DNA of 64,000 nt from an endosymbiont of Escarpia spicata (GCA_003349915.1 QFXE01000005.1:124001-188000), one strand, 5' to 3'; positions 46,672 through 55,995 are shown, counted from the stretch's first letter. The notes: generated from the sequence alone by a model not told the origin. Translations and numbers: made by a program.

Positions 46672-46947
46672 TCACCATCTGCGCTCAAGACCATGAATTT
46701 TCTTGTCCTGATTCTTTCTCATCACACGACAGTCTGCAAAACCACATTCAACTACCAGCAGGTAGTTTTCCAAGGCAGAACACCAACCGACATAGATCTC
46801 CTGCCCTTCCATGGCAGCCAGCAACTTTGTCTTGAAGGAGTCGCAACCTGCATCCCTGAAGGTACTTTCCACCAAATAATAAGATGCCGAAAATGCAGGC
46901 GCGGCCATAGCGGACAGAAGTACAAAAACCGCAACAATTTTACCCAT
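46672..46947 (-). CDS. Small exported Cys-containing protein
   Basis: A 91-residue protein with a signal peptide (MGKIVAVFVLLSAMAAPAFS). The mature part has four Cys (DAGCDSF, GWCSALEN, VECGFADC), which may form disulfides in the periplasm. I do not recognise the family. It converges with the TetR gene with one base between them. Confidence 0.6.
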   Translation of the reverse strand: MGKIVAVFVLLSAMAAPAFSASYYLVESTFRDAGCDSFKTKLLAAMEGQEIYVGWCSALENYLLVVECGFADCRVMRKNQDKKIHGLERRW

Positions 46948-47052
46948 ACTGAATACTCATGTTTCGAATGCCGGCCGCAGGAATTCATCACCACGGCAGT
47001 TCTATTGATTATAAGCCCACGCAGGTTGAAAAAAGTTCCCGTGATCGCTGCG

Positions 47053-47862
47053 TTAATCTTCCTTGTTGAGAATATTCACCAGTCCCACCCCATCTGCCGA
47101 CTGTAGTTCATGACTGGCAGCCACAACGATACGCTGGGACTTGCCTGCCAGGGCGGGAACATTGTTCATATCCTGGCTGAAGAGCGGCACCATTGCATCC
47201 CCAATACCCACCGGTCCCGGACGCATTACTGAGATATAGTCGATGTCCGGATGCGGCTGGGTATTCAACCAGTAGAGCAAACTACCGGGTTGGGCTGGTG
47301 TCAGATCGATCAACACACCCCAGGAGTCCTGGACCAGATCGTAGAGATCCCCCCCAAAGAAATCCTTGATAATGCCAAAGAGCCCGGAACTGTCTGTCGC
47401 ATCCAGGGCCTCTACGGCACGCATGGTGCCGAGATGTGGTGAGCCGATGGTAATCAAACGCTTCGTCTGGGGCGCCCCGCCCTGCACCAAGACCATTCTT
47501 GCCACCACTCCACCGGCGGAATGACCTGCCAGGATCAATGACTCGTCAGGATGCCGGGCAGAGATCGCAGAGACCATGCCACCCAGAAGGTTCGCCTGTA
47601 CCGCAATTGGTGCAAGAGACGGCAATTCAACCGGGTAGACCTTATTGACTGCGTTGCCTCCCGGTCCCGGAAGAATTCCCTGAGGGGTGGCAAGACCAGC
47701 ACGCTGCCAGCCATTTTGAGCCAGCATAGCATTGACGCCACTGGTCTCCCAAGACGATGCGCTGCCCAGATAACCATGCACCAGGACTAAAACATCAGGG
47801 CTGGCCGGCAGGCTCTGCAGACCAAGAAAGAACAGAATGAAGACTTTTACTGCGCGCCTCAT
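47053..47862 (-). CDS. Exported alpha/beta-hydrolase (lipase/esterase-like)
   Basis: The 269-residue protein has a signal peptide (VKVFILFFLGLQSLPAS), the oxyanion segment VLVHGYLGSASSWETSG, and the nucleophile elbow GHSAGGVVARMV. Asp and His of the triad are likely in the C-terminal half (VAASHELQSADG). ATG 47862 follows AGAGGTG; the ATG six codons upstream lacks such a site. The substrate is not predictable. Confidence 0.85.
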   Translation of the reverse strand: MRRAVKVFILFFLGLQSLPASPDVLVLVHGYLGSASSWETSGVNAMLAQNGWQRAGLATPQGILPGPGGNAVNKVYPVELPSLAPIAVQANLLGGMVSAISARHPDESLILAGHSAGGVVARMVLVQGGAPQTKRLITIGSPHLGTMRAVEALDATDSSGLFGIIKDFFGGDLYDLVQDSWGVLIDLTPAQPGSLLYWLNTQPHPDIDYISVMRPGPVGIGDAMVPLFSQDMNNVPALAGKSQRIVVAASHELQSADGVGLVNILNKED

Positions 47863-47908
47863 GGTTTCACCTCTCTTCACATCAAGTCAGTCAAATATTG
47901 CCAGATTG

Positions 47909-48886
47909 CTACGCCATGCTCTGGTAATAGAGATTCTGCGGATGCTGCGCCTCGGTAAAGAAATGATAGCGTTCCAAAATCAGGCCGAGGTATTGGATCC
48001 CAAAGGCCAGCAACGGCAAGGTTTCCGACTCCAGGACGTAAGCGAGCAGAATCAGAATCACGGGCACGACAAACACCATCAGCAGAAATGCATACCGGAT
48101 CAGGTTCAGCAATCCCTGGGATCTACCGTGGAAAAACTCACGGGTATTAAATGATCCACCCATGAAACCCTGGGCCTTCTGCTCCAGCTGGGAGTGGTGA
48201 ACACCCACGGCCGACTTTAAATCAACCTTGCATCTGAACTGACCGTTCCGGTAGAGGGTAGCCACACGGGTCAGCAGGCCGAACAGAGTCGCAATCACCG
48301 CCCAAGTGCCATAGAAACCGACAAGTGAAGTCCCCTGATAGGCGGAGAAAGCCGCTGCCAGCATGAACCCTGAAGCAACACCGAGAAACAGAAAATTTGC
48401 TACTGTCAGCGGTGAATACCACGCCTTGATGAAGCGCAGACTGGCATAGATCATTGCGGTACAGAGAAACAGGCCAAAAACCGCAAACGTGCCCAGACCA
48501 CCCATAATCAGGGAGAAATCGACAGGCAGGGTGCCTGAGATAACAAACAGAGGTTTTGTCAGATCAAAAAAGTGCACCGTACCGTAGAGAAAGATCAGTC
48601 CCATGGCAGCCGGCAGGGCCAGTACCTCGCGGGAGAGCCAGGATGTACGCCATTGGGTGGCCGCACGCCAGGCACGCTCCGGATGCCCCAAGTGGAAAAA
48701 CGAGGCGATCAGACCCGCAAACAACAGCGCCAGTGAGACCATGCTTCCAACCGCATAGAAGTTACTGCTCTGCGCAGGCAGCAAATTAGCCAACGCATAG
48801 AGTTGACCGGTATAAAGCGCCAGAAACAGCCCCTGGCCCACACCAATGAGGGTGGTTAGAAAAATAACGGAGAACGCGGGATGCAT
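47909..48886 (-). CDS. soeC: Sulfite dehydrogenase membrane anchor SoeC (DmsC/NrfD-like)
   Basis: The 325-residue protein has eight or nine hydrophobic spans of the DmsC type (GVGQGLFLALYTGQLYALAN, FHLGHPERAWRA, LSREVLALPAAMGLIFLYG). SoeC holds the cytoplasmic SoeAB module to the membrane and passes electrons to quinone. It is the last gene of the soe operon, separated from soeB by a 149-bp gap that contains an inverted repeat. Confidence 0.88.
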   Translation of the reverse strand: MHPAFSVIFLTTLIGVGQGLFLALYTGQLYALANLLPAQSSNFYAVGSMVSLALLFAGLIASFFHLGHPERAWRAATQWRTSWLSREVLALPAAMGLIFLYGTVHFFDLTKPLFVISGTLPVDFSLIMGGLGTFAVFGLFLCTAMIYASLRFIKAWYSPLTVANFLFLGVASGFMLAAAFSAYQGTSLVGFYGTWAVIATLFGLLTRVATLYRNGQFRCKVDLKSAVGVHHSQLEQKAQGFMGGSFNTREFFHGRSQGLLNLIRYAFLLMVFVVPVILILLAYVLESETLPLLAFGIQYLGLILERYHFFTEAQHPQNLYYQSMA

Positions 48887-48904
48887 GGTCAGTTCCTCCC
48901 GGAA

Positions 48905-49032
48905 CAGGGCCAGGGGCCGAGGGCCGAGGAAAAAGGCTCAGCGAACCGGATCGTATCTCCGTCACATCATTCATCTTCAAAAAAACTCCAAAATTCATTC
49001 CCAGGCCCTTGGGCCTATACCCTCGGCCCTGT
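48905..49032. repeat. Inverted-repeat insertion inside the soe operon
   Basis: CAGGGCCAGGGGCCGAGGGC (48905 on) is an imperfect inverted match of CCAGGCCCTTGGGCCTATAC and CCTCGGCCCTG (49000-49032). Soe subunit genes are normally close together, so this element accounts for the unusual 149-bp gap between soeB and soeC. Confidence 0.6.
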
Positions 49033-49035
49033 CAG

Positions 49036-49761
49036 CTACCAAGCCACATCGTCAAGAGTTTCACCGACATCAGGCAGCGTCGGCAGCTCCTCTTTCTTCA
49101 ACGGATTATCGACCCGCACCAATTCATCCTCGTGGATCTGAATCCGGGTCTTGCGCCGTGGCAGATAGTGGTTTGAGGGCTTTGTTCCCCACTCAGGCTG
49201 CAGCGCATACCCCCCCTGCTCACGAATCGCCACTGACACTTCAGAGTCGGGATCATGAATATCGCCGTAGATTCGCGCACGGGTGGGACAGGCCAATACA
49301 CAGGCCGGCTTGCGTTCCGATTCAGGCAGGGTCATATCGGTAATCCGGTCGATGCAGAGGGTGCACTTCTTCATCACCTTCTGCTGCTCGTCGAACTCAC
49401 GAACGCCATAGGGGCAGGCCCAGGAACAGTATTTGCAACCGATGCACTTGTCGTAATCCACCAGCACCACACCGTTGTCCTCCCGTTTGTAGGAGGCCCC
49501 GGTGGGACAGACCGGCACACAGGGGGGATCTTCACAGTGCAGACAGGATTTGGGGAAGTGGTAGGTCTCAGTATTCGGGAACACCCCCGCCTCATAGGTC
49601 TGCACCCGATTGAAGAAGACGCCGGTAGGATCGGCATCATAAGGACGCTGATCAGTCATGGGACCCGCCCAGCCGGAGGTATTCCACTCCTTGCAAGAGG
49701 TCACACAGGCATGACAGCCCACGCAGACATTGAGGTCGATAACCAGTGCGAGTTGAGTCAT
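49036..49761 (-). CDS. soeB: Sulfite dehydrogenase iron-sulfur subunit SoeB
   Basis: The 241-residue electron-transfer protein has four Cys clusters for [4Fe-4S] centres: CVGCHACVTSCKEW, CLHCEDPPCVPVCPTG, CIGCKYCSWACPYG, and CTLCID with CVLACPTRA. It carries electrons from SoeA to SoeC in the cytoplasm. It has no Tat signal, as expected for the cytoplasmic Soe enzyme rather than a periplasmic Dms/Psr enzyme. Confidence 0.9.
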   Translation of the reverse strand: MTQLALVIDLNVCVGCHACVTSCKEWNTSGWAGPMTDQRPYDADPTGVFFNRVQTYEAGVFPNTETYHFPKSCLHCEDPPCVPVCPTGASYKREDNGVVLVDYDKCIGCKYCSWACPYGVREFDEQQKVMKKCTLCIDRITDMTLPESERKPACVLACPTRARIYGDIHDPDSEVSVAIREQGGYALQPEWGTKPSNHYLPRRKTRIQIHEDELVRVDNPLKKEELPTLPDVGETLDDVAW

Positions 49762-49791
49762 AACATTAACCGTCTTTCCGTTCCTGCTTCT

Positions 49792-51315
49792 TCATTCCTG
49801 AATCTTCGCCTTTTTGCGAAAAGCACCCGCCACGAACGCCTGCCACTTGCCACGCTTCGGATCCTGGCCCGGCACTCTCTTCTGCGGCTTGAATTGGGGC
49901 GAAGTCACCTCCGGCTCACCAGCCTCCGCCGGGTAGATCTTCACCCGCACATCGAACCAGGCAGCCTGCCCGGTGACAGGATCGGAGTTGGACATATGGT
50001 CCCCCGCCTCGCAGGGCGGCAGCTCTTCGGAGATAACGTGATTGAGCAGGAAGCCCTTCTGGGACTCATTCGCCTTGGGTGATAAGCCCCAGCTGCCTGC
50101 CGCCTTGCCGATAGCGTTCCAGGTCCAGACTGTGCCCGGCTCCACCGCCTCGGAGAAGCGGGCCATGCAGCGCACCTTGTTGATGGGCGACTCGACCCAG
50201 ATCCAGTCGCCATCGCCAAAGCCGTTGGCTTCAGCGGTACGGGGATTCACAAACAGGTAGTTGTGGGTATGGATCTGCCGCAACCAGGCATTCTGTGAGT
50301 CCCAGGAGTGATACATCGCCATCGGCCGCTGAGTCAGGGCATTCAGCGGATAGGTATGGGTATCCACCAGCTTGTGTTCCAGCGGCGCAGAGTAGAACGG
50401 CAACGGATCGAAATTATCCTCGACACGTTTACGCAGACGCTCCGGTGGAATGCGGCCGGGCCACTTGCCTTGGGCTGCCAGACGGAAGCGCTGCAACACC
50501 TCAGAATAGAGATGAATCGTAATAGGCTCTGCGTAACGGGTCATGCTGTGTGCCCGTGCCCACTCCAGGTAGCCGCGATTCCAGTTACGCATGTACTGAT
50601 AGGACTTCGGCAGTTCATAGTGGTAGACACAGCCGTTCTCCTTGTACATCTCCCACTGCCGGGGATTGGGATCGCCCTTAAGAAACTTCTCACCACCCTT
50701 GCCGCGCCAACCGGCAAGAAAACCGATACCGGAACCCGGCGAGGTCTCATAGTTGACGACAAAATCGGGGTAGTCACGAAACTTGCGGCTGCCGTCCTCT
50801 TTGACAAAGGCGGGCAGGCCGAGACGGGATCCCAGTTCGATGAGCACCTCCTGAAAGGGCTTGCAGTCGCCACGGGGCGGCACCACCGGGATACGCACCG
50901 AATCCACCGGCCCGTCGAACTCGGAGATCGGCCGGTCGAGCATCGACATGGCGTCATGACGCTCCAGATAGGTGGTGTCCGGCAATACCAGGTCCGCGAA
51001 CGCCACGGTCTCCGATTGGAAGGCATCGGCAACGATCAGGAACGGGATCTTGTACTCCCCGGTCTCATCCTTGTCGGTGAGCATCTTGCGTACATTCTCG
51101 GTGTTCATGGAGCTGTTCCACGCCATATTGGCCATGAACAGCAGCAGCGTATCGATCTTGTAGGGGTCACCGCGCCAGGCATTGGTAATGGCGTTGTGCA
51201 TCAGACCGTGTACCGACAACGGATACTCCCAGGAGAAGGCCTTGTCGAGACGCACCGCCTCTCCATCCTCATCGACGAACAGGTCATCCGGTTTCGACGG
51301 CCAGCCCAGGGGCAT
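49792..51315 (-). CDS. soeA: SoeA, C-terminal part after a frameshift
   Basis: This 507-residue frame continues SoeA (MPLGWPSKPDDLFVDEDGEA) to the normal end, including the molybdopterin dinucleotide-binding domain (YNSWDSQ-type region with HNYLFVNPRTAEANGFGDGD). It cannot be a separate gene: the ATG at 51315 lies inside the conserved protein, and the preceding frame (52706 to about 51322) reads directly into it if one base is restored at 51321-51326. It ends 30 bp before soeB. Confidence 0.85.
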   Translation of the reverse strand: MPLGWPSKPDDLFVDEDGEAVRLDKAFSWEYPLSVHGLMHNAITNAWRGDPYKIDTLLLFMANMAWNSSMNTENVRKMLTDKDETGEYKIPFLIVADAFQSETVAFADLVLPDTTYLERHDAMSMLDRPISEFDGPVDSVRIPVVPPRGDCKPFQEVLIELGSRLGLPAFVKEDGSRKFRDYPDFVVNYETSPGSGIGFLAGWRGKGGEKFLKGDPNPRQWEMYKENGCVYHYELPKSYQYMRNWNRGYLEWARAHSMTRYAEPITIHLYSEVLQRFRLAAQGKWPGRIPPERLRKRVEDNFDPLPFYSAPLEHKLVDTHTYPLNALTQRPMAMYHSWDSQNAWLRQIHTHNYLFVNPRTAEANGFGDGDWIWVESPINKVRCMARFSEAVEPGTVWTWNAIGKAAGSWGLSPKANESQKGFLLNHVISEELPPCEAGDHMSNSDPVTGQAAWFDVRVKIYPAEAGEPEVTSPQFKPQKRVPGQDPKRGKWQAFVAGAFRKKAKIQE

Positions 51316-52706
51316 ACCATCCTTAACGGCGTATTGGGCTGCACAGCCTCCGGTCCTTTCGGCGGTTTGGGACAGGGGGGAATCGGACGCGGGAACGGCG
51401 CCTTGTGACGAAAGCCACCGGGGCGGTCGATGGTGCCCAACAGGGTCATCAGGATACTCAGTGCGCGTATCGATTGGAAACCGTTGGAGTGGGCAGCCAG
51501 ACCGCGCATCGCATGAAAAGCCACCGGATTACCGATTACCGAATCGTGGTCGTTGCCCCAGGTATCGGTCCACTGAATCGGCAGCTCGATCTTCTGATCG
51601 CGCGCCACCACCCCCATCTCATGGGCGAGGCGGCGGATGGTGTCAGCCGGGATACCGGTGATGTGCGCGGCCCACTCCGGCGTATACTCCTCGACCCGAT
51701 CCTTCAGCAACTGGAATGCCGGTTTTACCGGCGTTCCATCCTCCAGCTTGAACTCGCCCATCAGGCGGGGATCGACACCAGGCGTATGGGTGGATATCTC
51801 ATGGTCCAGATCTATATCCCACCAGAGTTTGTTCTCGGGGTCGAAACAGCCCTCTTCGACATGCATCTCAAAGCGGCGAAAGAGGCCGTGGTCATCACGG
51901 CTGGGATCATCCACCACCAGCTCAGCCGAATTGGTATATTTGATCAGGAAGTCACGATCGTAGAGCCCCTGCTTGATCAGCTCATGGGTGATCGCCATGA
52001 TCAACGCACCGTCTGTGCCTGGCTTGATGGGCACCCACTCATCGGCGATCGCCGAGTAACCGGTGCGTATCGGATTGATGGAGATGAAGCGGCCGCCACG
52101 GCGTTTGAAATCTGCGAGGGCAATCTTCAGAGGATTGGAGTGGTGATCCTCCGCCGTGCCGATCATGATAAACAGCTTGGCCCGATCCAGGTCGGGACCA
52201 CCGAACTCCCAGAAGGATCCGCCAATGGTATAGATCATACCGGCGGCCATATTCACAGAACAGAAACCGCCATGTGCTGAGTAGTTCGGGGTGCCGAACT
52301 GCTTGGCAAACATGCCGGTCAGGGCCTGCATCTGGTCACGCCCGGTGAACAGGGCGAACTTTTTGGGGTCCTCGGCACGGATCTTCGACAGCCGCCCCTC
52401 TATCAGCTCAAACGCGTGTTCCCAGGAGATCTCTTCAAATTCAGAACTGCCACGCTCTGCCCCCTGCTTGCGCAGCAGCGGTTTGGTCAGTCGTGCCGGC
52501 GAATACTGCTTCATGATGCCGGAGGGGCCCTTGGCGCAGATCGCCCCCTTGTTCAGCGGATGGTCAGGATTGCCTTCGATATGGCGAATCTCACCATCCC
52601 GCAAGGTCACCCGAATGCCGCAACGGCAGGCGCACATGTAACAGGTGGTCTCTTTGACCTCGACGCGTCCCTGATCACTATCAGACCTGGAAGTGGGATC
52701 CTGCAT
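51201..52706 (-). CDS. soeA: SoeA molybdopterin subunit, N-terminal part up to a frameshift
   Basis: SoeA is the catalytic sulfite-oxidising subunit, a complex iron-sulfur molybdoenzyme. The N-terminus carries the [4Fe-4S] motif CYMCACRCGIRV...GAICAKG and no Tat signal. Conserved sequence continues to PEAVQPNTPL near 51325, after which the frame runs into unrelated residues to 51201. One missing base in TTAAGG (51321-51326) would join it to the next frame for about 970 residues, the family length. ATG 52706 is preferred; an in-frame ATG at 52748 lacks a ribosome-binding site. Confidence 0.85.
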   Translation of the reverse strand: MQDPTSRSDSDQGRVEVKETTCYMCACRCGIRVTLRDGEIRHIEGNPDHPLNKGAICAKGPSGIMKQYSPARLTKPLLRKQGAERGSSEFEEISWEHAFELIEGRLSKIRAEDPKKFALFTGRDQMQALTGMFAKQFGTPNYSAHGGFCSVNMAAGMIYTIGGSFWEFGGPDLDRAKLFIMIGTAEDHHSNPLKIALADFKRRGGRFISINPIRTGYSAIADEWVPIKPGTDGALIMAITHELIKQGLYDRDFLIKYTNSAELVVDDPSRDDHGLFRRFEMHVEEGCFDPENKLWWDIDLDHEISTHTPGVDPRLMGEFKLEDGTPVKPAFQLLKDRVEEYTPEWAAHITGIPADTIRRLAHEMGVVARDQKIELPIQWTDTWGNDHDSVIGNPVAFHAMRGLAAHSNGFQSIRALSILMTLLGTIDRPGGFRHKAPFPRPIPPCPKPPKGPEAVQPNTPLRMVCPWAGRRNRMTCSSMRMERRCVSTRPSPGSIRCRYTV

Positions 52707-52855
52707 GCTAAAAAACCTATGCAAAAAAGCGGAAATGAAGATCGGCAATGATTTTAATATATTAGCCTTTTCTTATTAATAATGCCAATCGTGATGGTGT
52801 GACAAAAACCAAATTGGATCAACCAGAGATAAAGGTAGCGCAGAAAAAGCAGGAT

Positions 52856-52933
52856 GTAGGGTGCGCTGTGCGCACCATGATTAGGGTAAATACCGTGATT
52901 AGGGCTTGTTTTGGTGCGCATGGCGCACCCTAC
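52856..52933. repeat. Palindromic intergenic repeat, family A
   Basis: GTAGGGTGCGCTGTGCGCACC and GGTGCGCATGGCGCACCCTAC form 21-bp inverted arms. The middle shares TAAATACCGTGAT and GGCTTGTTTT, in inverted order, with the copy at 22117-22194. It lies between soeA and the CheY-like gene. Confidence 0.8.
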
Positions 52934-52970
52934 AAATCCTATTTTTGTTTATTGAAAGACTACTGACATT

Positions 52971-53363
52971 TCAGCTGCGGGCCGGTAGCACATGGCCCGT
53001 TTTTGCCAGCATGGTATTCACCGCTTTTTGCAGGCGTTTAGGGTCGAAGGGTTTCTGCAACCAACCGTTGGCACCCATGCGCTTGGCTTTATCTTTTTTG
53101 AAGTCCGCGCTTTCGGTGGTCAACATGATGATCGGCGTCTCCGCATAGTGATCCAGACGGCGCAGTTTGCTGACAAGACTGATACCGTTCATATTCGGCA
53201 TATTGATATCACTCAGGACCAGATCTACGGCATTGTCGCGGGCAACTTGCATCGCTTGCATACCATCCTCCGCGAGCAACACTTCGTGCCCCTCACCTTC
53301 AAGCACACCCCGCACCAGTTCCCGCATCACTTTCTGATCATCCACCGCAAGAATTATCGCCAT
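52971..53363 (-). CDS. CheY-like single-domain response regulator
   Basis: The 130-residue receiver has the acidic Asp pair (ILAVDDQKVMRE), phospho-acceptor Asp in LVLSDINMPNMNG, Thr in IIMLTTES, and Lys in LQKPFDPKRL. There is no output domain. It is not next to a histidine kinase or che cluster. Chemotaxis or twitching control is possible given the two chemoreceptors at 22-27 kb. Confidence 0.9.
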   Translation of the reverse strand: MAIILAVDDQKVMRELVRGVLEGEGHEVLLAEDGMQAMQVARDNAVDLVLSDINMPNMNGISLVSKLRRLDHYAETPIIMLTTESADFKKDKAKRMGANGWLQKPFDPKRLQKAVNTMLAKTGHVLPARS

Positions 53364-53426
53364 CTCCAGACTCCCGTTTCAATAGAGGATTGAGTTCTCT
53401 CATATATCGTCGGGTGGGTGAAAAAC

Positions 53427-53605
53427 TTAAGGAAGCTCTGATTAATTGGGTCATTGTCATCTCGACCGCAGGGAGAGATCTCAAACTACAGAGTGCTTAA
53501 CAGCTTTCGAGGTATGAGATTTCTCACTACGTTCGAGTAGTGCTACACGGATGTAGCGTTTACGAACCTAAGGATGGAAACGACAATTAATCAGAGACTC
53601 CTTAA
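53427..53605. repeat. MITE-like element with 22-bp terminal inverted repeats
   Basis: TTAAGGAAGCTCTGATTAATTG (left) and, read inward from the right, TTAAGGAGTCTCTGATTAATTG agree at 20 of 22 positions. The 179-bp interior has no gene and contains CATCTCGACCGCAGGGAGAGATCTC and GAGATTTCTCACTACGTTCG, a partly self-complementary pair. TTAA at both ends may reflect target preference. Confidence 0.75.
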
Positions 53606-53660
53606 ATCGCTTTTGGGTTTAATTCCCTATAGTTTGTTGCGATTCAATCGTAGGAACGGC

Positions 53661-54081
53661 TCAATAGCTGAATTTCTTCAAAACCTCATAGCCATACTCC
53701 GGTTTCCAGCCCCAGGAGTAGTTACGCAGATCCTTTAACGCCGCTTGCTCCGCCTGAGCCGCAGATCCGGCGCTATAACCACAGCCATAGCTGGTTCTGG
53801 GTTTTCCGATGGCACTTTTGTAGTCAGTTTGTACTATGACCACATGGGCATGGGGGAGATTGGTGTTGGCCTGGGGATGGGCGTCCTGGTATTTCTTGTG
53901 CCAACCCTGCTCGCGCAGCTTGGCTTTGGCCTTTTTAATCGCGCTGGCCACGCTCTCATTCTGGCCTGCAACCCACTGAATTTCCCAGCTTTTTCACCAC
54001 GACACAGGCGGCTCCGGCCTGGACATTCTGCCCAGCCAGCAACAGCATCAGGCCAATCAGGTATCCACTCATCTGTCGCAT
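53661..54081 (-). pseudogene. Exported hypothetical protein, frameshifted at an A run
   Basis: From ATG 54081 the frame gives MRQMSGYLIGLMLLLAGQNV, a signal peptide, then VVVKKLGNSVGC and a stop. A second frame gives SWEIQWVAGQNESVASAIKK and continues MASAIKKAKAKLREQGWHKK to the stop at 53661. The join is at five A residues (53990-53994 on the plus strand as T). Removing one A gives a single protein of about 139 residues with four Cys. It overlaps nothing and lies between the MITE and uup. Confidence 0.65.
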
Positions 54082-54102
54082 GATAATTTCCGTAGTCTGG
54101 CT

Positions 54103-55995
54103 TCAACTTTGTTGGGCTTCCAGCGTCTCCCAGCGATCGAATGCGGTTTCCAGTGCCTGTTCCAATTCTTTCAGTTCCTGCTGCAGGCCGGTAACTTTGT
54201 CACCACCCTGCTGATAGATTTCAGGATCACTCAACTGCTGCTGTATATCCCCCATCTCTTTCTCGATGGTTTCAATCCTTTGCGGCAGAGCGCCCAACTC
54301 ACGCTGGTCTTTGTAACTGAGCTTTCCTGCCCCCTTTTTCGGCGGACTCGGCTCAGACTTTACCGCTTTTTCTGAGGAAGCCACCGGCAGAGCCTGCTGC
54401 TGTTTGCGATGGCGGTCCCAGTCGCTGTACCCCCCGACGTACTCGGCGATCCGCTTTTCCCCCTCGAACACCAGGCAGGCAGTGACCGCATTATCGAGAA
54501 AATCACGGTCGTGACTGACCAGTAGCAGCGTACCCGTGAAGTTGATAAGCAGCTCTTCGAGCAGTTCCAGGGTCTCTACATCCAGATCGTTGGTGGGTTC
54601 ATCGAGCACCAGCACATTGGCCGGTTTTGTAAACAACTTGGCCAGTAGCAACCGGTTGCGTTCACCACCGGAGAGCGCCTTCACTGGGGTGCGCCCCCGC
54701 TCTGGGGTAAAGAGAAAATCCTGCAGATAGGAGATGATGTGTCTGCTGCTGCCGCCGATTTCGACCTTGTCGCTGCCACCACCCACATTATCCTGTACCG
54801 ATAATTCCTCCCGCAGTTGGCTGCGCATTTGATCAAAGTAGACCACTTCCAGATTTGTCCCGAGCTTCACACTGCCGCTGTCCGGTTGCAACCGTCCAAG
54901 CAGCAGATTGAGCAGGGTGGTCTTACCGGCGCCATTGGGGCCGATGATGCCTATCCGGTCACCCCGCATAATGGTGGTGGAGAAACCGCGGATCACCGGC
55001 TCCCCCTCCCATGCATAGCTGATGTCATCCACCTCAACCACCAGCTTGCCGGAGCGTTCACCTGCCTGCAGCTGCATACGCACCTGGCCAGTTTCACTAC
55101 GCCTGCGGCTATGCTCATCCCGCATCGCCTTCAGAGCCCTCACCCGTCCCTCATTTCGAGTGCGGCGGGCCTTGATCCCCTGACGGATCCAGACCTCCTC
55201 CTGCGCCAGCTTCTTGTCGAAACGGGCATTCTCCTGCGCCTCGGCATTGAGCATCTCCTCCTTGCGGCGCAAAAAATTGTCGTAATCTCCCGGCCAGTCG
55301 GTCAGGCGTCCCCGATCAAGTTCCAGAATCCGGGTGGCGAGATGACGCAGAAATGCACGGTCGTGGGTCACAAAGAGCAACGCCCCACCGTAACCGAGCA
55401 GAAATTCTTCCATCCAGTCGATGGATTCGATATCGAGATGATTGGTAGGTTCGTCCAGCAACAGCAGATCAGGTTCAGTCACCAGCGCCTGGGCCAGCAG
55501 CACCCGTCGCTTGAGTCCACCGGAAAGTGCCTCGAACTGCATGTCGGGATCCAGCGATAGTCGGGAGATTACCGTCTCGACCCGCTGCTCCAACTGCCAG
55601 CCATCCCCTGCCTCAAGCTCATGCTGAACCCTGGCCAGGGATTCGAGCAGGGTTTCGTCACCCGTCTCCGCAAGACGGGAGCTGATCTGATGGTACTGTT
55701 TTATCACATCAGAGAGCACCCCGACGCCATTTGCCACCACGTCGAAAACAGAACCCTTCAGCGCTTTGGGTACCTCCTGCATGAGGCGTGCAATGCGCAC
55801 GCCGCCACTGACAACCCGCTCACCGTCATCAGCGGTCAACTCCCCAAGAATGATCTTCATGAGGGTCGATTTGCCGGCACCATTGCGCCCAAGCAAACAG
55901 ATCCGCTCACCCCGCTCAATGGAGAGATCCACACCATCCAGCAGCAGCGGGCCACCAAATCCAAGTTGTATATTTCTCAGTCTGATCAGCGACAT
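54103..55995 (-). CDS. uup: ABC-F ATPase Uup
   Basis: The 630-residue protein has two ATP-binding domains: Walker A GRNGAGKST and GPNGAGKTT, signatures LSGGLKRRVLLAQAL and LSGGERNRLLLAKLF, and DEPTNHLD and DEPTNDLD Walker B. The C-terminal coiled coil (LPQRIETIEKEMGDIQQQLS) is the Uup DNA/ribosome-binding region. It has no membrane part; ABC-F proteins act at the ribosome, and Uup also affects transposon precise excision in E. coli. Confidence 0.94.
   Translation of the reverse strand: MSLIRLRNIQLGFGGPLLLDGVDLSIERGERICLLGRNGAGKSTLMKIILGELTADDGERVVSGGVRIARLMQEVPKALKGSVFDVVANGVGVLSDVIKQYHQISSRLAETGDETLLESLARVQHELEAGDGWQLEQRVETVISRLSLDPDMQFEALSGGLKRRVLLAQALVTEPDLLLLDEPTNHLDIESIDWMEEFLLGYGGALLFVTHDRAFLRHLATRILELDRGRLTDWPGDYDNFLRRKEEMLNAEAQENARFDKKLAQEEVWIRQGIKARRTRNEGRVRALKAMRDEHSRRRSETGQVRMQLQAGERSGKLVVEVDDISYAWEGEPVIRGFSTTIMRGDRIGIIGPNGAGKTTLLNLLLGRLQPDSGSVKLGTNLEVVYFDQMRSQLREELSVQDNVGGGSDKVEIGGSSRHIISYLQDFLFTPERGRTPVKALSGGERNRLLLAKLFTKPANVLVLDEPTNDLDVETLELLEELLINFTGTLLLVSHDRDFLDNAVTACLVFEGEKRIAEYVGGYSDWDRHRKQQQALPVASSEKAVKSEPSPPKKGAGKLSYKDQRELGALPQRIETIEKEMGDIQQQLSDPEIYQQGGDKVTGLQQELKELEQALETAFDRWETLEAQQS

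Noticed and set aside
49792-52706. Polysulfide or DMSO reductase instead of sulfite dehydrogenase
   Set aside because: There is no Tat signal on the molybdenum subunit, and the A-B-C order, SoeB Cys pattern and sulfur-oxidiser setting fit Soe better; assignment by phylogeny was not possible here.
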